The notes under the pieces are model-generated. The model searched no databases and was not told the origin of the DNA. It worked only from the letters and a program-made list of their open reading frames with translations. A stretch of 64,000 bases of DNA, taken from the NCBI RefSeq assembly GCF_014395225.1, contig NZ_CP060723.1:5890001-5954000 (forward strand), given 5' to 3'. A program made the position numbers and the translations under genes. Source of the stretch: Pedobacter roseus (GTDB lineage: Bacteria > Bacteroidota > Bacteroidia > Sphingobacteriales > Sphingobacteriaceae). Shown here one piece after another: positions 1-8,292 of this stretch; the stretch's first letter is position 1, and each line of letters begins with the position of its first letter.

Positions 1-2
1 TT

Positions 3-656
3 TTTCATAGCTGGAGTCAAACCAACAACAGTGCAGTTACCGTTGCCGGATTGAGTAACCGCATGACGATGCTGATTCATAAAAATATACCTGTACCAGA
101 TGAAGCACAGCTTTTCAGGTCGGTGGCAAGCTTAAACAGAATTGTTGATGAAGACCTGGCTGTTGTTGGAAAAGTACTGCACTCTGACCTGTTTTATACC
201 ATGGCTACAAATACCTGTGGCGATGATGGATGGTTGTTGAGGCAATACCTTGATCCAAGTGCCCGTGCTTTTAAATATTGGAAAGATCAGAATTCGCTGC
301 GCAACAAAGATTTATTGATCGGTCTTTTAACCACGTTGGTGCATGAGATTTATACACATGGCGAGGTAGAGTTTATATTACCAAAATTTACGCGTTGGCT
401 GGAAGATGATTTTGGCTTTGATAAAGATACCCTAAAACATACTTTGGCCTGGATAACCGTTCACTGTGGACCAACTGAGAAAAACCATTTCTTTTATGCC
501 GTTAATGCCATCAATTATTATGTTAAGGCAATGGACGTAAATTTGGCTGATTACGACTTAAGCGAAATTGTTGCCGATTATTTAAGTAAAAAAGCGGCCG
601 TAATGGAAACCATTAGCGCTAGTTTAGAACCGGTATTGGCAGATGAAATTGCATAA
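3..656 (+). CDS. Unrecognised protein, 5'-truncated by the window edge; possibly a heme-oxygenase-like helical enzyme
   Basis: The frame is open to the window edge, so the TTG at 51 is probably internal and the true start lies upstream. The visible 217 residues are soluble and look largely helical, with no signal peptide. Potential metal ligands are clustered: a VHEIYTHGEVEF segment near the middle and an HCGPTEKNHFFYAVNAI segment about 50 residues later. This spacing of Glu and His on long helices recalls TenA/heme-oxygenase-like di-iron oxidases, but the resemblance is by eye only. The stop is 3 nt before the next ATG, so it is co-transcribed with the ATP-grasp gene and likely belongs to the same pathway. 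Function unknown. Confidence 0.6.
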   Translation, partial: FHSWSQTNNSAVTVAGLSNRMTMLIHKNIPVPDEAQLFRSVASLNRIVDEDLAVVGKVLHSDLFYTMATNTCGDDGWLLRQYLDPSARAFKYWKDQNSLRNKDLLIGLLTTLVHEIYTHGEVEFILPKFTRWLEDDFGFDKDTLKHTLAWITVHCGPTEKNHFFYAVNAINYYVKAMDVNLADYDLSEIVADYLSKKAAVMETISASLEPVLADEIA

Positions 657-659
657 ATT

Positions 660-1890
660 ATGACGGGTGAACTTGTAGAAGGAAAAAGCATTTGCAGCAG
701 GGATGCGCTGAATGAATTGCTGATGAAACACCTGGGCGAAATACCCTGTAATGGTGCCGATTCATTTTCTCCGGTTCCCGTTGCTGTAAACCGTAACGAA
801 ATTGTACGGATGGAAAAACTGTGCCAGGTTTTAAATAAAGCGTTAATCAGTGTTGTCAATGCTTATTTTGCTGATGAAAGGATGCGTGCCATTTATAACT
901 TTGATGATCGCTTGAACAATATTTTAAATATCGCAAACGCACAGCCTTACGAAGTGGGCATGTATCGCCCTGATTTTTTACAGGCAGAAGATGGCAGTAT
1001 CAAAATCTGCGAAATAGGCGCAAGGTACCCGATTAATGGGTGGATGTTGAGTTATTACCTTAACGTGATTTCTGAAGATAGCAGTTTGCCCTTACTCGAG
1101 GCTGTTCCTCATCAGCGTGAATTTATTAACACCATTTTTGGCCGATTCAATAGTAAAGAACCCATCGTGTTGGTGCACGAGAGAGAAAAAGGTACTGAGG
1201 TGTTTTACCTGTTAAATGAATTTAGCAAGCAGGGTCTGAATTACGTTTCGGCAAGTCCTGCACAGTTAACCTGCCAAAATGGGGCAATTATGCTGCATGG
1301 TAAAGCCGTTGATCAGTTTATATTGGAAATGGACCGTGAAGAACTGCGTAATTTTGATCCCGAAGTATTAGAGTTGATCATCAAACAAGGTAACTACTTT
1401 AATGATGTACGTACACTGATATTGGTTCATGATAAACGCATTCTTGCTGTTTTGTGGAGTGAAGAGATCATGAAAGATTATCTTTCTAAGGAAGAATATC
1501 TTTTTTTACGATCATTTTTAATCCCCACTTACGCCCTCCATACCCCGAAAAACGGGTTGAAGTAAGTAATTCCCTCAAAATTGGGTGTTAAAAAGGAATA
1601 GCGGTGGCCGTGGTATCGATATGTATGTGAAAAGTGATTGTGAAACCGCGGTTTGGTCTGATATTATAGCCAAACAATGGCCCGAATACATGGTACAGGA
1701 ATATGTGCCCCAGCGTTGGTTTAAATATAGCAATGGTCCGGATAAAACATTGATCAATTTAGTAGGCATGTTATTATGTTATAATAACCGGTCTTTTGGC
1801 CCTGGTTTGTTCCGTGGCTCAGCAGAAAGCGTGGTTAATGTTCACCAGGGGAGGGGAGTCATTTTTCCCGCAATGATGTCGGACTCATAA
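660..1890 (+). pseudogene. Circularly permuted ATP-grasp ligase, frame broken twice (probable sequencing errors)
   Basis: Two adjacent open frames (660-1565 and about 1570-1890) form one protein. The first carries YRPDFLQAEDGSIKICEIGA, LVHEREKGTEVF and the LSKEEYLFLRSFLIPTY segment; the second begins with VLKRNSGGRGIDMYV, the ATP-binding lysine/glycine loop, then MVQEYVPQRWF. This order matches glutathionylspermidine-synthase-like, circularly permuted ATP-grasp enzymes, which join a carboxylate to an amine via an acyl phosphate. Adding one A to the A5 run at 1548-1552 and one to the A4 run at 1577-1580 gives a continuous 410-residue protein reading KNWVLKRNSGG through the junction. The gene is therefore likely intact in the organism. 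Substrate unknown; neighbours suggest a small biosynthetic operon. Confidence 0.75.
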
Positions 1891-1892
1891 AC

Positions 1893-2810
1893 ATGACACA
1901 TGCCATCATTATACCGCTGTTTAATAAAGCGGCTTATGTTAGCCAAACCTTAAATTCACTCATCCGGCAAAGTAAACTGCCGGATGAGTTGATTATTGTC
2001 GACGACTTAAGTACAGATAATAGCCTTTCTATTGTTCATGATTTTTTGCGTAATAATATTTCTGCCTTTGGCAATTGCAGGATACAGGTAATTGAACTCA
2101 CAGAGAATAAAGGCCCGGGTAATGCACGAAATATTGGTTTTGCCGCTACCAATTGTGAGTTAGTTAGTTTTTTAGATGCCGATGATGAATATCATCCAAA
2201 GTTACTGCAAATAGCATCATCTGCATTTAGAGTGCATCAGCTCGATTTTATGGTCCTCAATATCATTTTTATGCCGGGCAATGAAATATATCCCGATCTG
2301 GAGCCGCTAAAAAAGTACCTGGAACCGCTTGATGCAGATCTATACCTGATTAAAGATCCTTTAACGGCAGTTAGCTCGCCACATTTTATAATGGGGGTTG
2401 GCAGTAATGTGATTACAAGAAGTAAATGGATCGCCTCTAACCGATACCAGGCCGAAGCACAATTAAATGAAGGAATCGATTTTTGGTACCGGGTACTAAA
2501 AGGAATACTGAACTCGGTGCCGGGTAAAATAGCCTTGCAAACCGGAGGTTATCTTTATGTCAACGAGGTACACGGGAGCTTATCGCGGAAAAAATATGAT
2601 CATTTTAAGCAAATCGAATTGCCCCCGGTAATTTTGAGGTATGTAAACAGTAAGGATAGGCACGACCGCCTGTTAATGGGCATGATCGGTGAACGCTGGT
2701 ATAAACACGCTTTACAAAATTTGCCATCAAATATCCAAAAAGTACGCTTTTTATGGCATTATCGCAGTTTTTTGCCAAAATACGTTGGTTATCTGCTCAT
2801 CAAAAGATAA
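1893..2810 (+). CDS. Family 2 glycosyltransferase
   Basis: A 305-residue GT-A fold transferase. It opens with the nucleotide-binding strand (HAIIIPLFNKAAYV), then the IIVDDLSTDNS motif near residue 35 and the metal-binding FLDADDE motif near residue 90. A later EGIDFWYRVLKG segment resembles the acceptor-side ED motif of the family. No membrane segment is evident, so it is probably cytoplasmic or peripheral. It starts 2 nt after the ATP-grasp stop and is followed 9 nt later by an adenylating enzyme, so it sits inside the same transcription unit. It would transfer a sugar from a nucleotide donor to a product of this cluster; donor and acceptor cannot be read from the sequence. Confidence 0.85.
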   Translation: MTHAIIIPLFNKAAYVSQTLNSLIRQSKLPDELIIVDDLSTDNSLSIVHDFLRNNISAFGNCRIQVIELTENKGPGNARNIGFAATNCELVSFLDADDEYHPKLLQIASSAFRVHQLDFMVLNIIFMPGNEIYPDLEPLKKYLEPLDADLYLIKDPLTAVSSPHFIMGVGSNVITRSKWIASNRYQAEAQLNEGIDFWYRVLKGILNSVPGKIALQTGGYLYVNEVHGSLSRKKYDHFKQIELPPVILRYVNSKDRHDRLLMGMIGERWYKHALQNLPSNIQKVRFLWHYRSFLPKYVGYLLIKR

Positions 2811-2819
2811 ATTTTAATA

Positions 2820-3983
2820 ATGATTAATCCCCTCCTTAACCAATATTACCAGATTGTTAGGCAGTCAGAACTTTTCAAATCCTATTACCTTCGTTACGAC
2901 GATTATCAAAATGCGCCTTTAATAGGCAAAAAAGAATTGATTACTCAGTTAAACAATAATTTTGATCTTCATAGCGAAAAACAAGGAGTTTATTTGGTTC
3001 GTTCTGGCGGATCTACACAAAAACCATTGGTTTTTCCAGTAGATATTGTAGAAAATCTCGAGCAGCGCGCCGTACTCGCTTCCGCATTAAAGCAAGCTGA
3101 GATATTTATCCCAAAAACCATTGCACTCAATATGTTTGGTTATATGGATATGTACCGTACGGCCGCAATTATGGATGATTTATTGGAAAGATGCAGTGCA
3201 ACCACCCTGGTGGCGGGTGCAAGTTTACCCTATGAAGATGCCTGCCGGATGGCTCAAAATTTTAAGCCCAATTTATTGCTAGGTACACCTTCAAAACTAT
3301 TCCTTTTTGCGCAATACCTTAAAAAACATCAGCTTAGTTTATCCATTACAAATCTTTTGTTTGGTGGCGAGTTTTTGCCGCCCTCACACATTAAACTTTT
3401 CGAGGATGTTTTTGGAACCAGGCAGATCTATTCATTATACGGTTCTGCCGAAACAGGGATATGGGCCTGGTGCGATTATAGCCGGTCGCCATCATTATTC
3501 AGGGTGATTGACGGCCTGGTTGTGGAGCCAAACTCCCCTGATGCCGATGGTTATGGTTCCCTCCTGGTGAGCAATCTATTCCGTAAGCGTTTTCCCATTT
3601 TTAGGTACAATACAGGCGATATCGGTAAATGGGTTAAAGTTGATGATCAAGTTTATCTTGAATTAAAAGGGAGATCATCCAATTCTTTTATGTTTAATGA
3701 GTGTAACTATGAACTGGATGATTTTAACGCAGTTTTAACAGATGTAGAACGGTTTCAGATACAGATTACACCTCATGAGGGGCATACCGCTATAAGATTT
3801 ATCCTGATCGCCGATGTAACTAATAACGATAAAGCAGCCTATATTGAATTAAAACTTAAGGAAATAAATAAGGTATTCGGCTACAAGGTGAAAAATTTAG
3901 AAGTTTTAGCTGGTGAGGATTTAAACCTTTATATCAATGCCACTACTGGTAAAACACCTGTCATTGTCGATCATAGAATTTAG
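2820..3983 (+). CDS. CapK/PaaK-like adenylate-forming enzyme
   Basis: A 387-residue member of the ANL superfamily near phenylacetate-CoA ligase/CapK. The phosphate-binding loop is SGGSTQKPLVFP (about residues 63-74), followed by LLGTPSKL, the adenine-side YGSAETGIW motif (about 209) and YNTGDIGKW (about 262). It is shorter than PaaK (about 430), with a reduced C-terminal lobe. Enzymes of this type activate a carboxylate as an acyl-AMP, for transfer to CoA, a carrier protein or an amine. No carrier protein gene is visible nearby. It is the last gene of the +strand cluster and converges on the HxlR gene. Substrate unknown. Confidence 0.8.
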   Translation: MINPLLNQYYQIVRQSELFKSYYLRYDDYQNAPLIGKKELITQLNNNFDLHSEKQGVYLVRSGGSTQKPLVFPVDIVENLEQRAVLASALKQAEIFIPKTIALNMFGYMDMYRTAAIMDDLLERCSATTLVAGASLPYEDACRMAQNFKPNLLLGTPSKLFLFAQYLKKHQLSLSITNLLFGGEFLPPSHIKLFEDVFGTRQIYSLYGSAETGIWAWCDYSRSPSLFRVIDGLVVEPNSPDADGYGSLLVSNLFRKRFPIFRYNTGDIGKWVKVDDQVYLELKGRSSNSFMFNECNYELDDFNAVLTDVERFQIQITPHEGHTAIRFILIADVTNNDKAAYIELKLKEINKVFGYKVKNLEVLAGEDLNLYINATTGKTPVIVDHRI

Positions 3984-4009
3984 TGTCACTGCTCGAGGCT
4001 GTATCTAAT

Positions 4010-4360
4010 TTATTTGCCAATAATTACCTTGCGATGTTCCAGTCCCCAGGCTGTAAGATCGTTAATAATGGTTTTCAGCGTCATGCCATATTCTGTTAGC
4101 TGGTATTGAACAGATATGGGCTGGGTATCCAATACAGTCCTTTTTACCAATTTATTGATCTCCAGCTCTTTTAATTCTTTACTCAGCATTTTATTTGATA
4201 TTCCCTGTACATCATTTAAAATATCAGAAAATCTTCTTTTGTTATAATAACAGATAGATGAAATGATGGAGATTTTCCATTTCCCGCTCAGCACGTCCAT
4301 CGCATCGTGGACCGCCATGATCTCTTTTTTGTGCCCTAATTCGCAATGATTTTCAGTCAT
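4010..4360 (-). CDS. HxlR-family winged-helix transcriptional regulator
   Basis: A 116-residue protein of usual HxlR/MarR-like length. It has the family's N-terminal Cys (HCELG), then VLSGKWKISIISSICYYNKRRFSDI, the first helices and recognition region, then ISNKMLSKELKELEINKLVKR and a wing with VQYQLTEYG. Such regulators often sense redox or electrophiles through that Cys, and act as dimers on inverted repeats. The gene is divergent from an SDR reductase, with a perfect 13-bp inverted repeat in the shared promoter region, so autoregulation and control of the SDR gene are likely. Confidence 0.9.
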   Translation of the reverse strand: MTENHCELGHKKEIMAVHDAMDVLSGKWKISIISSICYYNKRRFSDILNDVQGISNKMLSKELKELEINKLVKRTVLDTQPISVQYQLTEYGMTLKTIINDLTAWGLEHRKVIIGK

Positions 4361-4362
4361 AA

Positions 4363-4410
4363 GTTACTTTGTTACCCGAAAGTTACTGTTACTTTTCGTA
4401 ACAAAGTAAC
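4363..4410. promoter_or_regulatory. Inverted-repeat operator between hxlR-type gene and SDR
   Basis: Two perfect 13-bp arms, GTTACTTTGTTAC (4363-4375) and GTAACAAAGTAAC (4398-4410), are separated by 22 bp that contain further GTTAC half-sites. The left arm lies 2 bp upstream of the regulator start codon. Position and symmetry indicate the binding site of the adjacent HxlR protein; this assignment is inferred. Confidence 0.8.
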
Positions 4411-4430
4411 TGAAATAAATTGATTCATTT

Positions 4431-4438
4431 TAACTTTG
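4431..4438 (+). promoter_or_regulatory. -7 box of the SDR promoter
   Basis: TAACTTTG matches the Bacteroidota TAnnTTTG element and lies 23 bp before the SDR ATG. No well-spaced -33 TTG is seen; the operator repeats occupy that zone, which suits a promoter controlled by the HxlR regulator. Confidence 0.6.
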
Positions 4439-4461
4439 CGACTTAAATAAAAAAAATAATC

Positions 4462-5204
4462 ATGGATTTTACAAATAAAAACGTTGTCGTTACAGGCGGC
4501 ACCACTGGAATTGGGTTAGCAACAGCAAAAGCATTATTAACGCCGGGGCAAATGTTTGGATAACAGGCAGAAATGCCATCAATCTCCAAAAAGCTAATGC
4601 AGAAATAAATAGCCCAAAATTAAATACCGTAGTAGCCGATACTTCAAAACTTGCAGACATTTCTATCCTGGAGAAAGCAATTGCCGAAAGGGGCGACAAA
4701 GTAGATGTTCTTTTCCTAAATGCAGGGATTGCCACATTTGAACCAATAGAAAATGTTACCGAGGCAAATTTCGACGCACAATTCAATACTAATGTAAAAG
4801 GTCATTTTTTTACGTTGCAAAAGTTACTTCCTCATTTAGCTGATGGAGCGGCGGTTTTGTTTACATCTTCAACAGTAGCAACAGCCGCAAATGTAGGAGC
4901 CAGCTTATATTCTGCAACCAAAGGGGCATTGAATAAAATTGCTCAAATTGCAGCAAACGAACTTGCAGGTAGGAAAATCCGTGTAAACATTGTTAGCCCT
5001 GGGCCAGTGGCAACACCTGGTTTGGAAAATGCTTTACCAGCAGAAGCAAAAGAACTATTAGCGGGTGCTACAGCTTTGCAAAGACTCGGTAATCCTGATG
5101 AAATTGCGAAAACAGTATTATTCCTGGCTTCTGATGCGGCAAGTTTTATTACAGGAACAGAGATTGTGGCAGATGGCGGTTACCTTAACTATGCATTAAA
5201 ATAA
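4462..5204 (+). pseudogene. SDR-family oxidoreductase, one-base frameshift near 4540 (probable sequencing error)
   Basis: The ATG at 4462 begins a Rossmann start with TGGTTGIG at residues 11-18, but the frame hits a stop after 33 codons. Adding one A at the AA of 4539-4540 restores ALLNAGANVWITGRN and a continuous 247-residue classical SDR. Other motifs are FLNAG, FTSSTVA with the catalytic Ser, YSATK with catalytic Tyr/Lys, and NIVSPGPVATPG. It would be an NAD(P)H-dependent reductase of the type commonly paired with HxlR regulators, probably acting on reactive carbonyls or quinones. Expression is likely controlled by the divergent regulator. Confidence 0.85.
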
Positions 5205-5280
5205 ATTAACATTCGGTTTTTGTAGCCGTAGTGGTTTTGATAACTATAGGGAACCTCTATTCCCAAAATGGATAAGCAAT

Positions 5281-5307
5281 AAAAAAGCCGCTTCGGATAG
5301 AAGCGGC
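5281..5307 (-). terminator. Intrinsic terminator of tRNA operon 1
   Basis: Stem GCCGCTTC (5287-5294) pairs with GAAGCGGC (5300-5307); on the minus strand it is followed by six T (5281-5286). It lies just after the tRNA-Glu gene. Confidence 0.85.
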
Positions 5308-5313
5308 TTTTCG

Positions 5314-5385
5314 TAGCCCGTAGGGGAATCGAACCCCTGTTTCCAGAATGAAAATCTGGCGTCCTCACCCCTAGACGAACGGGCC
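5314..5385 (-). tRNA. tRNA-Glu (anticodon TTC), copy 1
   Basis: A 72-nt cloverleaf on the minus strand. The 5' end GGCCCGT pairs with ACGGGCT and A is the discriminator; the anticodon loop holds TTC; the T arm reads AGGGGTTCGATTCCCCT. No CCA is encoded (the 3' flank is CGA). Identical to the copy at 7048-7119 and second gene of a two-tRNA operon. Confidence 0.95.
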
Positions 5386-5415
5386 ATTAAATATTAGAGT
5401 GTCTTTCAACTCTTT

Positions 5416-5491
<76 letters not shown>

Positions 5492-5527
5492 CTCTATATC
5501 TTCAAATTTTCTTCGTTTGAAGGAGTG

Positions 5528-5558
5528 CAAAGGTATAAATTGTTTTGACATCTGCAAA
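5528..5558 (-). promoter_or_regulatory. Promoter of tRNA operon 1
   Basis: On the minus strand: TTTG (5555-5558), 19-bp spacer, TACCTTTG (5528-5535), an excellent match to the Bacteroidota sigma-A promoter, 37 bp upstream of the tRNA-fMet 5' end. Confidence 0.85.
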
Positions 5559-5818
5559 GTCATTTGCAATATTTTTTAAAATATTTTTGGTGGCCAATCT
5601 ACCCCTAAAAAGACTGCTCATTTCTATTAATAAAGTTTGGATTGATAATGAGCGAGTTGTGTGGTTTTTAACAAAGTTTAACGAATTTTGCTGATGCAAA
5701 ATTTGGTAGAATGAACTTTGTTTCCTTTCTTTGTTTATAATTAGTCTAAATAAGAATATTCTTTTCGAATTTTAGCACAATTTAATTCTCAATATATATT
5801 TGGTTAGTTATATTGATT
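5559..5818. other. Intergenic, no gene seen
   Basis: About 260 bp of AT-rich DNA between tRNA operon 1 and the terminator of the next minus-strand gene. Short open frames here lack coding character. Nothing beyond the tRNA promoter at its left edge is recognised. Confidence 0.6.
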
Positions 5819-5863
5819 AAAAGTCCTGTTTGCCCGCATCATATCGGATGCGGGCGAATCAGG
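5819..5863 (-). terminator. Probable terminator of the 5872-6891 gene
   Basis: Stem GCCCGCATC (5832-5840) with GATGCGGGC (5847-5855), extended by CCTG/CAGG outer arms, then only four T on the minus strand. The strong stem and its position 9 nt after the stop support the call; the short T run weakens it. Confidence 0.6.
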
Positions 5864-5871
5864 CGCTATTT

Positions 5872-6891
5872 TCAGCTAAAATCTTTTGGCTTCTCTATTT
5901 TTGGTTCATTGTCCTTTACAATTATGTTGGTAAAAGGGGCAGTTTGTCTGAAAGCTACCGTATCTGCCGGTGTATTGGCAACAAAGACAGCCAGTTTTCC
6001 GTTCGTAAAACTATCATTATGTATGGTAGATGGTTTAATCGCCAGGGCTGATCCATCAGCAGGTACCCTGAAAGTGGTAAATACAATTCTGGGATTTTCT
6101 TTTTCCGGATCCATAACCTCCACCTTGTGACCTAAGGTGACTTTGGCTTCACAAAATACCTTTCCATTTTCATTTGGCTTAGGCAGAAAAATATGAGGAA
6201 AGGGGTGGTGTTCAACAAACATGCCTCCGCCACCTATGGGCGACATGGCATAATTGCGGATGTAATCCGGCAAAGAGGTATCGTACTCCATGCCAAATAA
6301 GGTGTCTTCAAAACCCATGTAAAATGATTCTCTCCGTTTAAGCAGCTTAGCTCCGTAAAAAGCAAGTGTTTCTTCGTAATCGGGGTGGCTTGGCTCTATT
6401 ACCGGAAAAATTACAGCTGTTTCATTCACATATAAAGAGCCTGTTTGGCCAAATACGTTTGCAGAAGGGTCGAGGTTAGGTAATCTTCCACCATCAATGC
6501 TGCTTACCCAGTTCGAATTAACCGTAACCGCATTACCTTCTTTTGGTGCTTTTGCATTTCGCGCCAGGGCTTCCAGCTCATCAATCAATGATGTTTCTGT
6601 TGGTGCTTTCGGTAGTATTGTTACACCGGTTCCTTCGCCTGGGGTTAAGGCTACCCTGGTATCTTTATGGATGGGGCCGTAAATTGCTGTGGTCGTCATT
6701 AAAGGAACACCCTCTCTGCTTTGTCTTAAAACAACTGCGTCGTTTAAAAACCATATATTTTCTTTAAGGTCTTCCTCCGAAATTTTAATATCAACAGTTT
6801 GCCACTTTCGTTGTCCGATGATTTCTTTCAATTTGTCATCGGTTACGGTGTTTGGATCCTGGGTGTAGGATGTTCTGAATACGGAGCTCAT
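5872..6891 (-). CDS. Unrecognised soluble protein, 339 aa; possible cupin-like C-terminal half
   Basis: A clear coding frame with ATG start and a following hairpin. No signal peptide or membrane segment is seen. The second half has a glycine-rich turn followed by FVEHHPFPHIFLPK, then GHKVEV, and near the C-terminus KPSTIHNDSFTNGKLAVFV, a His-Gly-Val arrangement reminiscent of the second cupin motif. The His residues could form a metal site, but this is by eye. The gene stands alone between two copies of the tRNA-fMet/tRNA-Glu operon, with its own terminator. I do not recognise the family and assign no function. Confidence 0.75.
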   Translation of the reverse strand: MSSVFRTSYTQDPNTVTDDKLKEIIGQRKWQTVDIKISEEDLKENIWFLNDAVVLRQSREGVPLMTTTAIYGPIHKDTRVALTPGEGTGVTILPKAPTETSLIDELEALARNAKAPKEGNAVTVNSNWVSSIDGGRLPNLDPSANVFGQTGSLYVNETAVIFPVIEPSHPDYEETLAFYGAKLLKRRESFYMGFEDTLFGMEYDTSLPDYIRNYAMSPIGGGGMFVEHHPFPHIFLPKPNENGKVFCEAKVTLGHKVEVMDPEKENPRIVFTTFRVPADGSALAIKPSTIHNDSFTNGKLAVFVANTPADTVAFRQTAPFTNIIVKDNEPKIEKPKDFS

Positions 6892-7012
6892 TAATTGCGT
6901 TTTAGATGGTAATAGGGATTTTTGTTGTATGCTAAAATAAGATTAAAAATGTGATTATGCGGTGGGGTAGGAATATTATTGATTGATCTGGGGATAATAT
7001 TCTCTAGAAAGC

Positions 7013-7045
7013 AAAAATCCCGCTCTACTTATCGTAAAGCGGGAT
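7013..7045 (-). terminator. Intrinsic terminator of tRNA operon 2
   Basis: Stem ATCCCGCT (7017-7024) pairs with AGCGGGAT (7038-7045), followed on the minus strand by five T. It is positioned like the terminator of tRNA operon 1 but its sequence is different. Confidence 0.82.
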
Positions 7046-7047
7046 CG

Positions 7048-7119
7048 TAGCCCGTAGGGGAATCGAACCCCTGTTTCCAGAATGAAAATCTGGCGTCCTC
7101 ACCCCTAGACGAACGGGCC
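7048..7119 (-). tRNA. tRNA-Glu (anticodon TTC), copy 2
   Basis: Identical in all 72 nt to the copy at 5314-5385. No encoded CCA. It is the second gene of the duplicated tRNA operon, 70 nt after tRNA-fMet; the spacer holds a repeat of degenerate AACTG units. Confidence 0.95.
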
Positions 7120-7189
7120 ATTTTTCAGTTTCAAATTTCCAATTTTCAGTGGGCAATTAAAACTGCCAACTGAGAACTACCAACTGAAT
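7120..7189. repeat. Degenerate AACTG-unit inverted repeat
   Basis: The left part is rich in CAGTTT/AATTTTCAGT and the right part in AACTG/AACTGA units, mutually complementary. It sits between the two tRNAs of operon 2 and resembles the block at 40541-40603. It is absent from the equivalent spacer of operon 1. Confidence 0.55.
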
Positions 7190-7265
<76 letters not shown>

Positions 7266-7326
7266 CTCTATACAACTCGTTTTTTCTTTTGAATTAAATC
7301 CTTAACTCTGTTTCCGAATTGGAATG

Positions 7327-7358
7327 CAAAGATATAATTCGTTTCTTTGTGCTGCAAA
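7327..7358 (-). promoter_or_regulatory. Promoter of tRNA operon 2
   Basis: On the minus strand: TTTG (7355-7358), 20-bp spacer, TATCTTTG (7327-7334). Same architecture and distance to the tRNA as operon 1. It lies in the short divergent gap upstream of era. Confidence 0.83.
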
Positions 7359-7379
7359 TTTTTTTTAAAAAATATTTTA

Positions 7380-8276
7380 ATGGCGCATAAAGCAGGTTTT
7401 GTAAGTATAATAGGTAAACCAAATGTAGGTAAATCCACCCTCATGAATGTGCTTGTAGGCGAGCGGCTTAGCATTATCACTCCTAAGGCACAAACCACAA
7501 GACACCGCATTTTAGGGATTGTAAATGAAGAAGAATATCAGATCGTTTTTTCTGATACCCCAGGTATAATTAAGCCAAAATATAGTTTACAAGAGAGTAT
7601 GATGAGCTTTGTTAACGGATCTTTAACTGATGCAGATGTACTTTTGTTTGTAACCGATATTAACGAAGAGCACGATGAAGAAGATGTTCTGGAGAAAATC
7701 CTGAACCGCGATATCCCAACAATTGTACTCATCAATAAAATTGATCAGGCGAAGCAGGAAAAGGTTGAAGAGAAGATTGCTTACTGGCAGGAAAAGCTAA
7801 ATCCGGTTGCGATTTATGCAATTTCGGCTTTACATAAACACAATGTAGACGGATTATTGGAGCGCGTGCTCGAAATGTTGCCAGAGCATCCGCCATATTA
7901 CGATAAAGAAGATTTAACAGACCGCTCTGAGCGTTTCTTCGTTTCTGAGATTATCCGCGAAAAAATCTTCCTCAATTACCAAAAGGAAATCCCTTACAGC
8001 ACCGAAGTGATTGTAAAGAGTTTTAAAGAAGAGGAAATGAAAAATGGTAAGGGGGCAATGATCAGGATTACGGCAGAAATTATCGTAGAACGTGATTCGC
8101 AAAAGAACATTTTAATCGGTACAGGTGGCAGCATGTTAAAAAAGGTGGGTACCGAAGCGCGTTTGGAGATTGAGAAATTTTTGGATAGCAAGGTTTTCCT
8201 TGAAATGTTTGTAAAAGTAATTCCGGATTGGAGAAGCAAAAAGAATTACCTGAAAAGCTTTGGTTACGATAATTAA
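7380..8276 (+). CDS. era: GTPase Era
   Basis: A 298-residue Era, usual length. G1 is GKPNVGKS near residue 14, G2 around TTRHRI, G3 DTPG, G4 NKID, and the G5 region ISAL. The C-terminal KH domain carries ILIGTGGSMLKKVG and the conserved end FVKVIPDWR. Era binds the 3' end of 16S rRNA and helps small-subunit maturation, cycling with GTP. The start is placed at ATG 7380, because an earlier in-frame start would add residues not found in the family. The upstream gap is shared with tRNA operon 2, so translation-related genes are clustered. Confidence 0.97.
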   Translation: MAHKAGFVSIIGKPNVGKSTLMNVLVGERLSIITPKAQTTRHRILGIVNEEEYQIVFSDTPGIIKPKYSLQESMMSFVNGSLTDADVLLFVTDINEEHDEEDVLEKILNRDIPTIVLINKIDQAKQEKVEEKIAYWQEKLNPVAIYAISALHKHNVDGLLERVLEMLPEHPPYYDKEDLTDRSERFFVSEIIREKIFLNYQKEIPYSTEVIVKSFKEEEMKNGKGAMIRITAEIIVERDSQKNILIGTGGSMLKKVGTEARLEIEKFLDSKVFLEMFVKVIPDWRSKKNYLKSFGYDN

Positions 8277-8292
8277 TTTCGATTTTTAGGAG

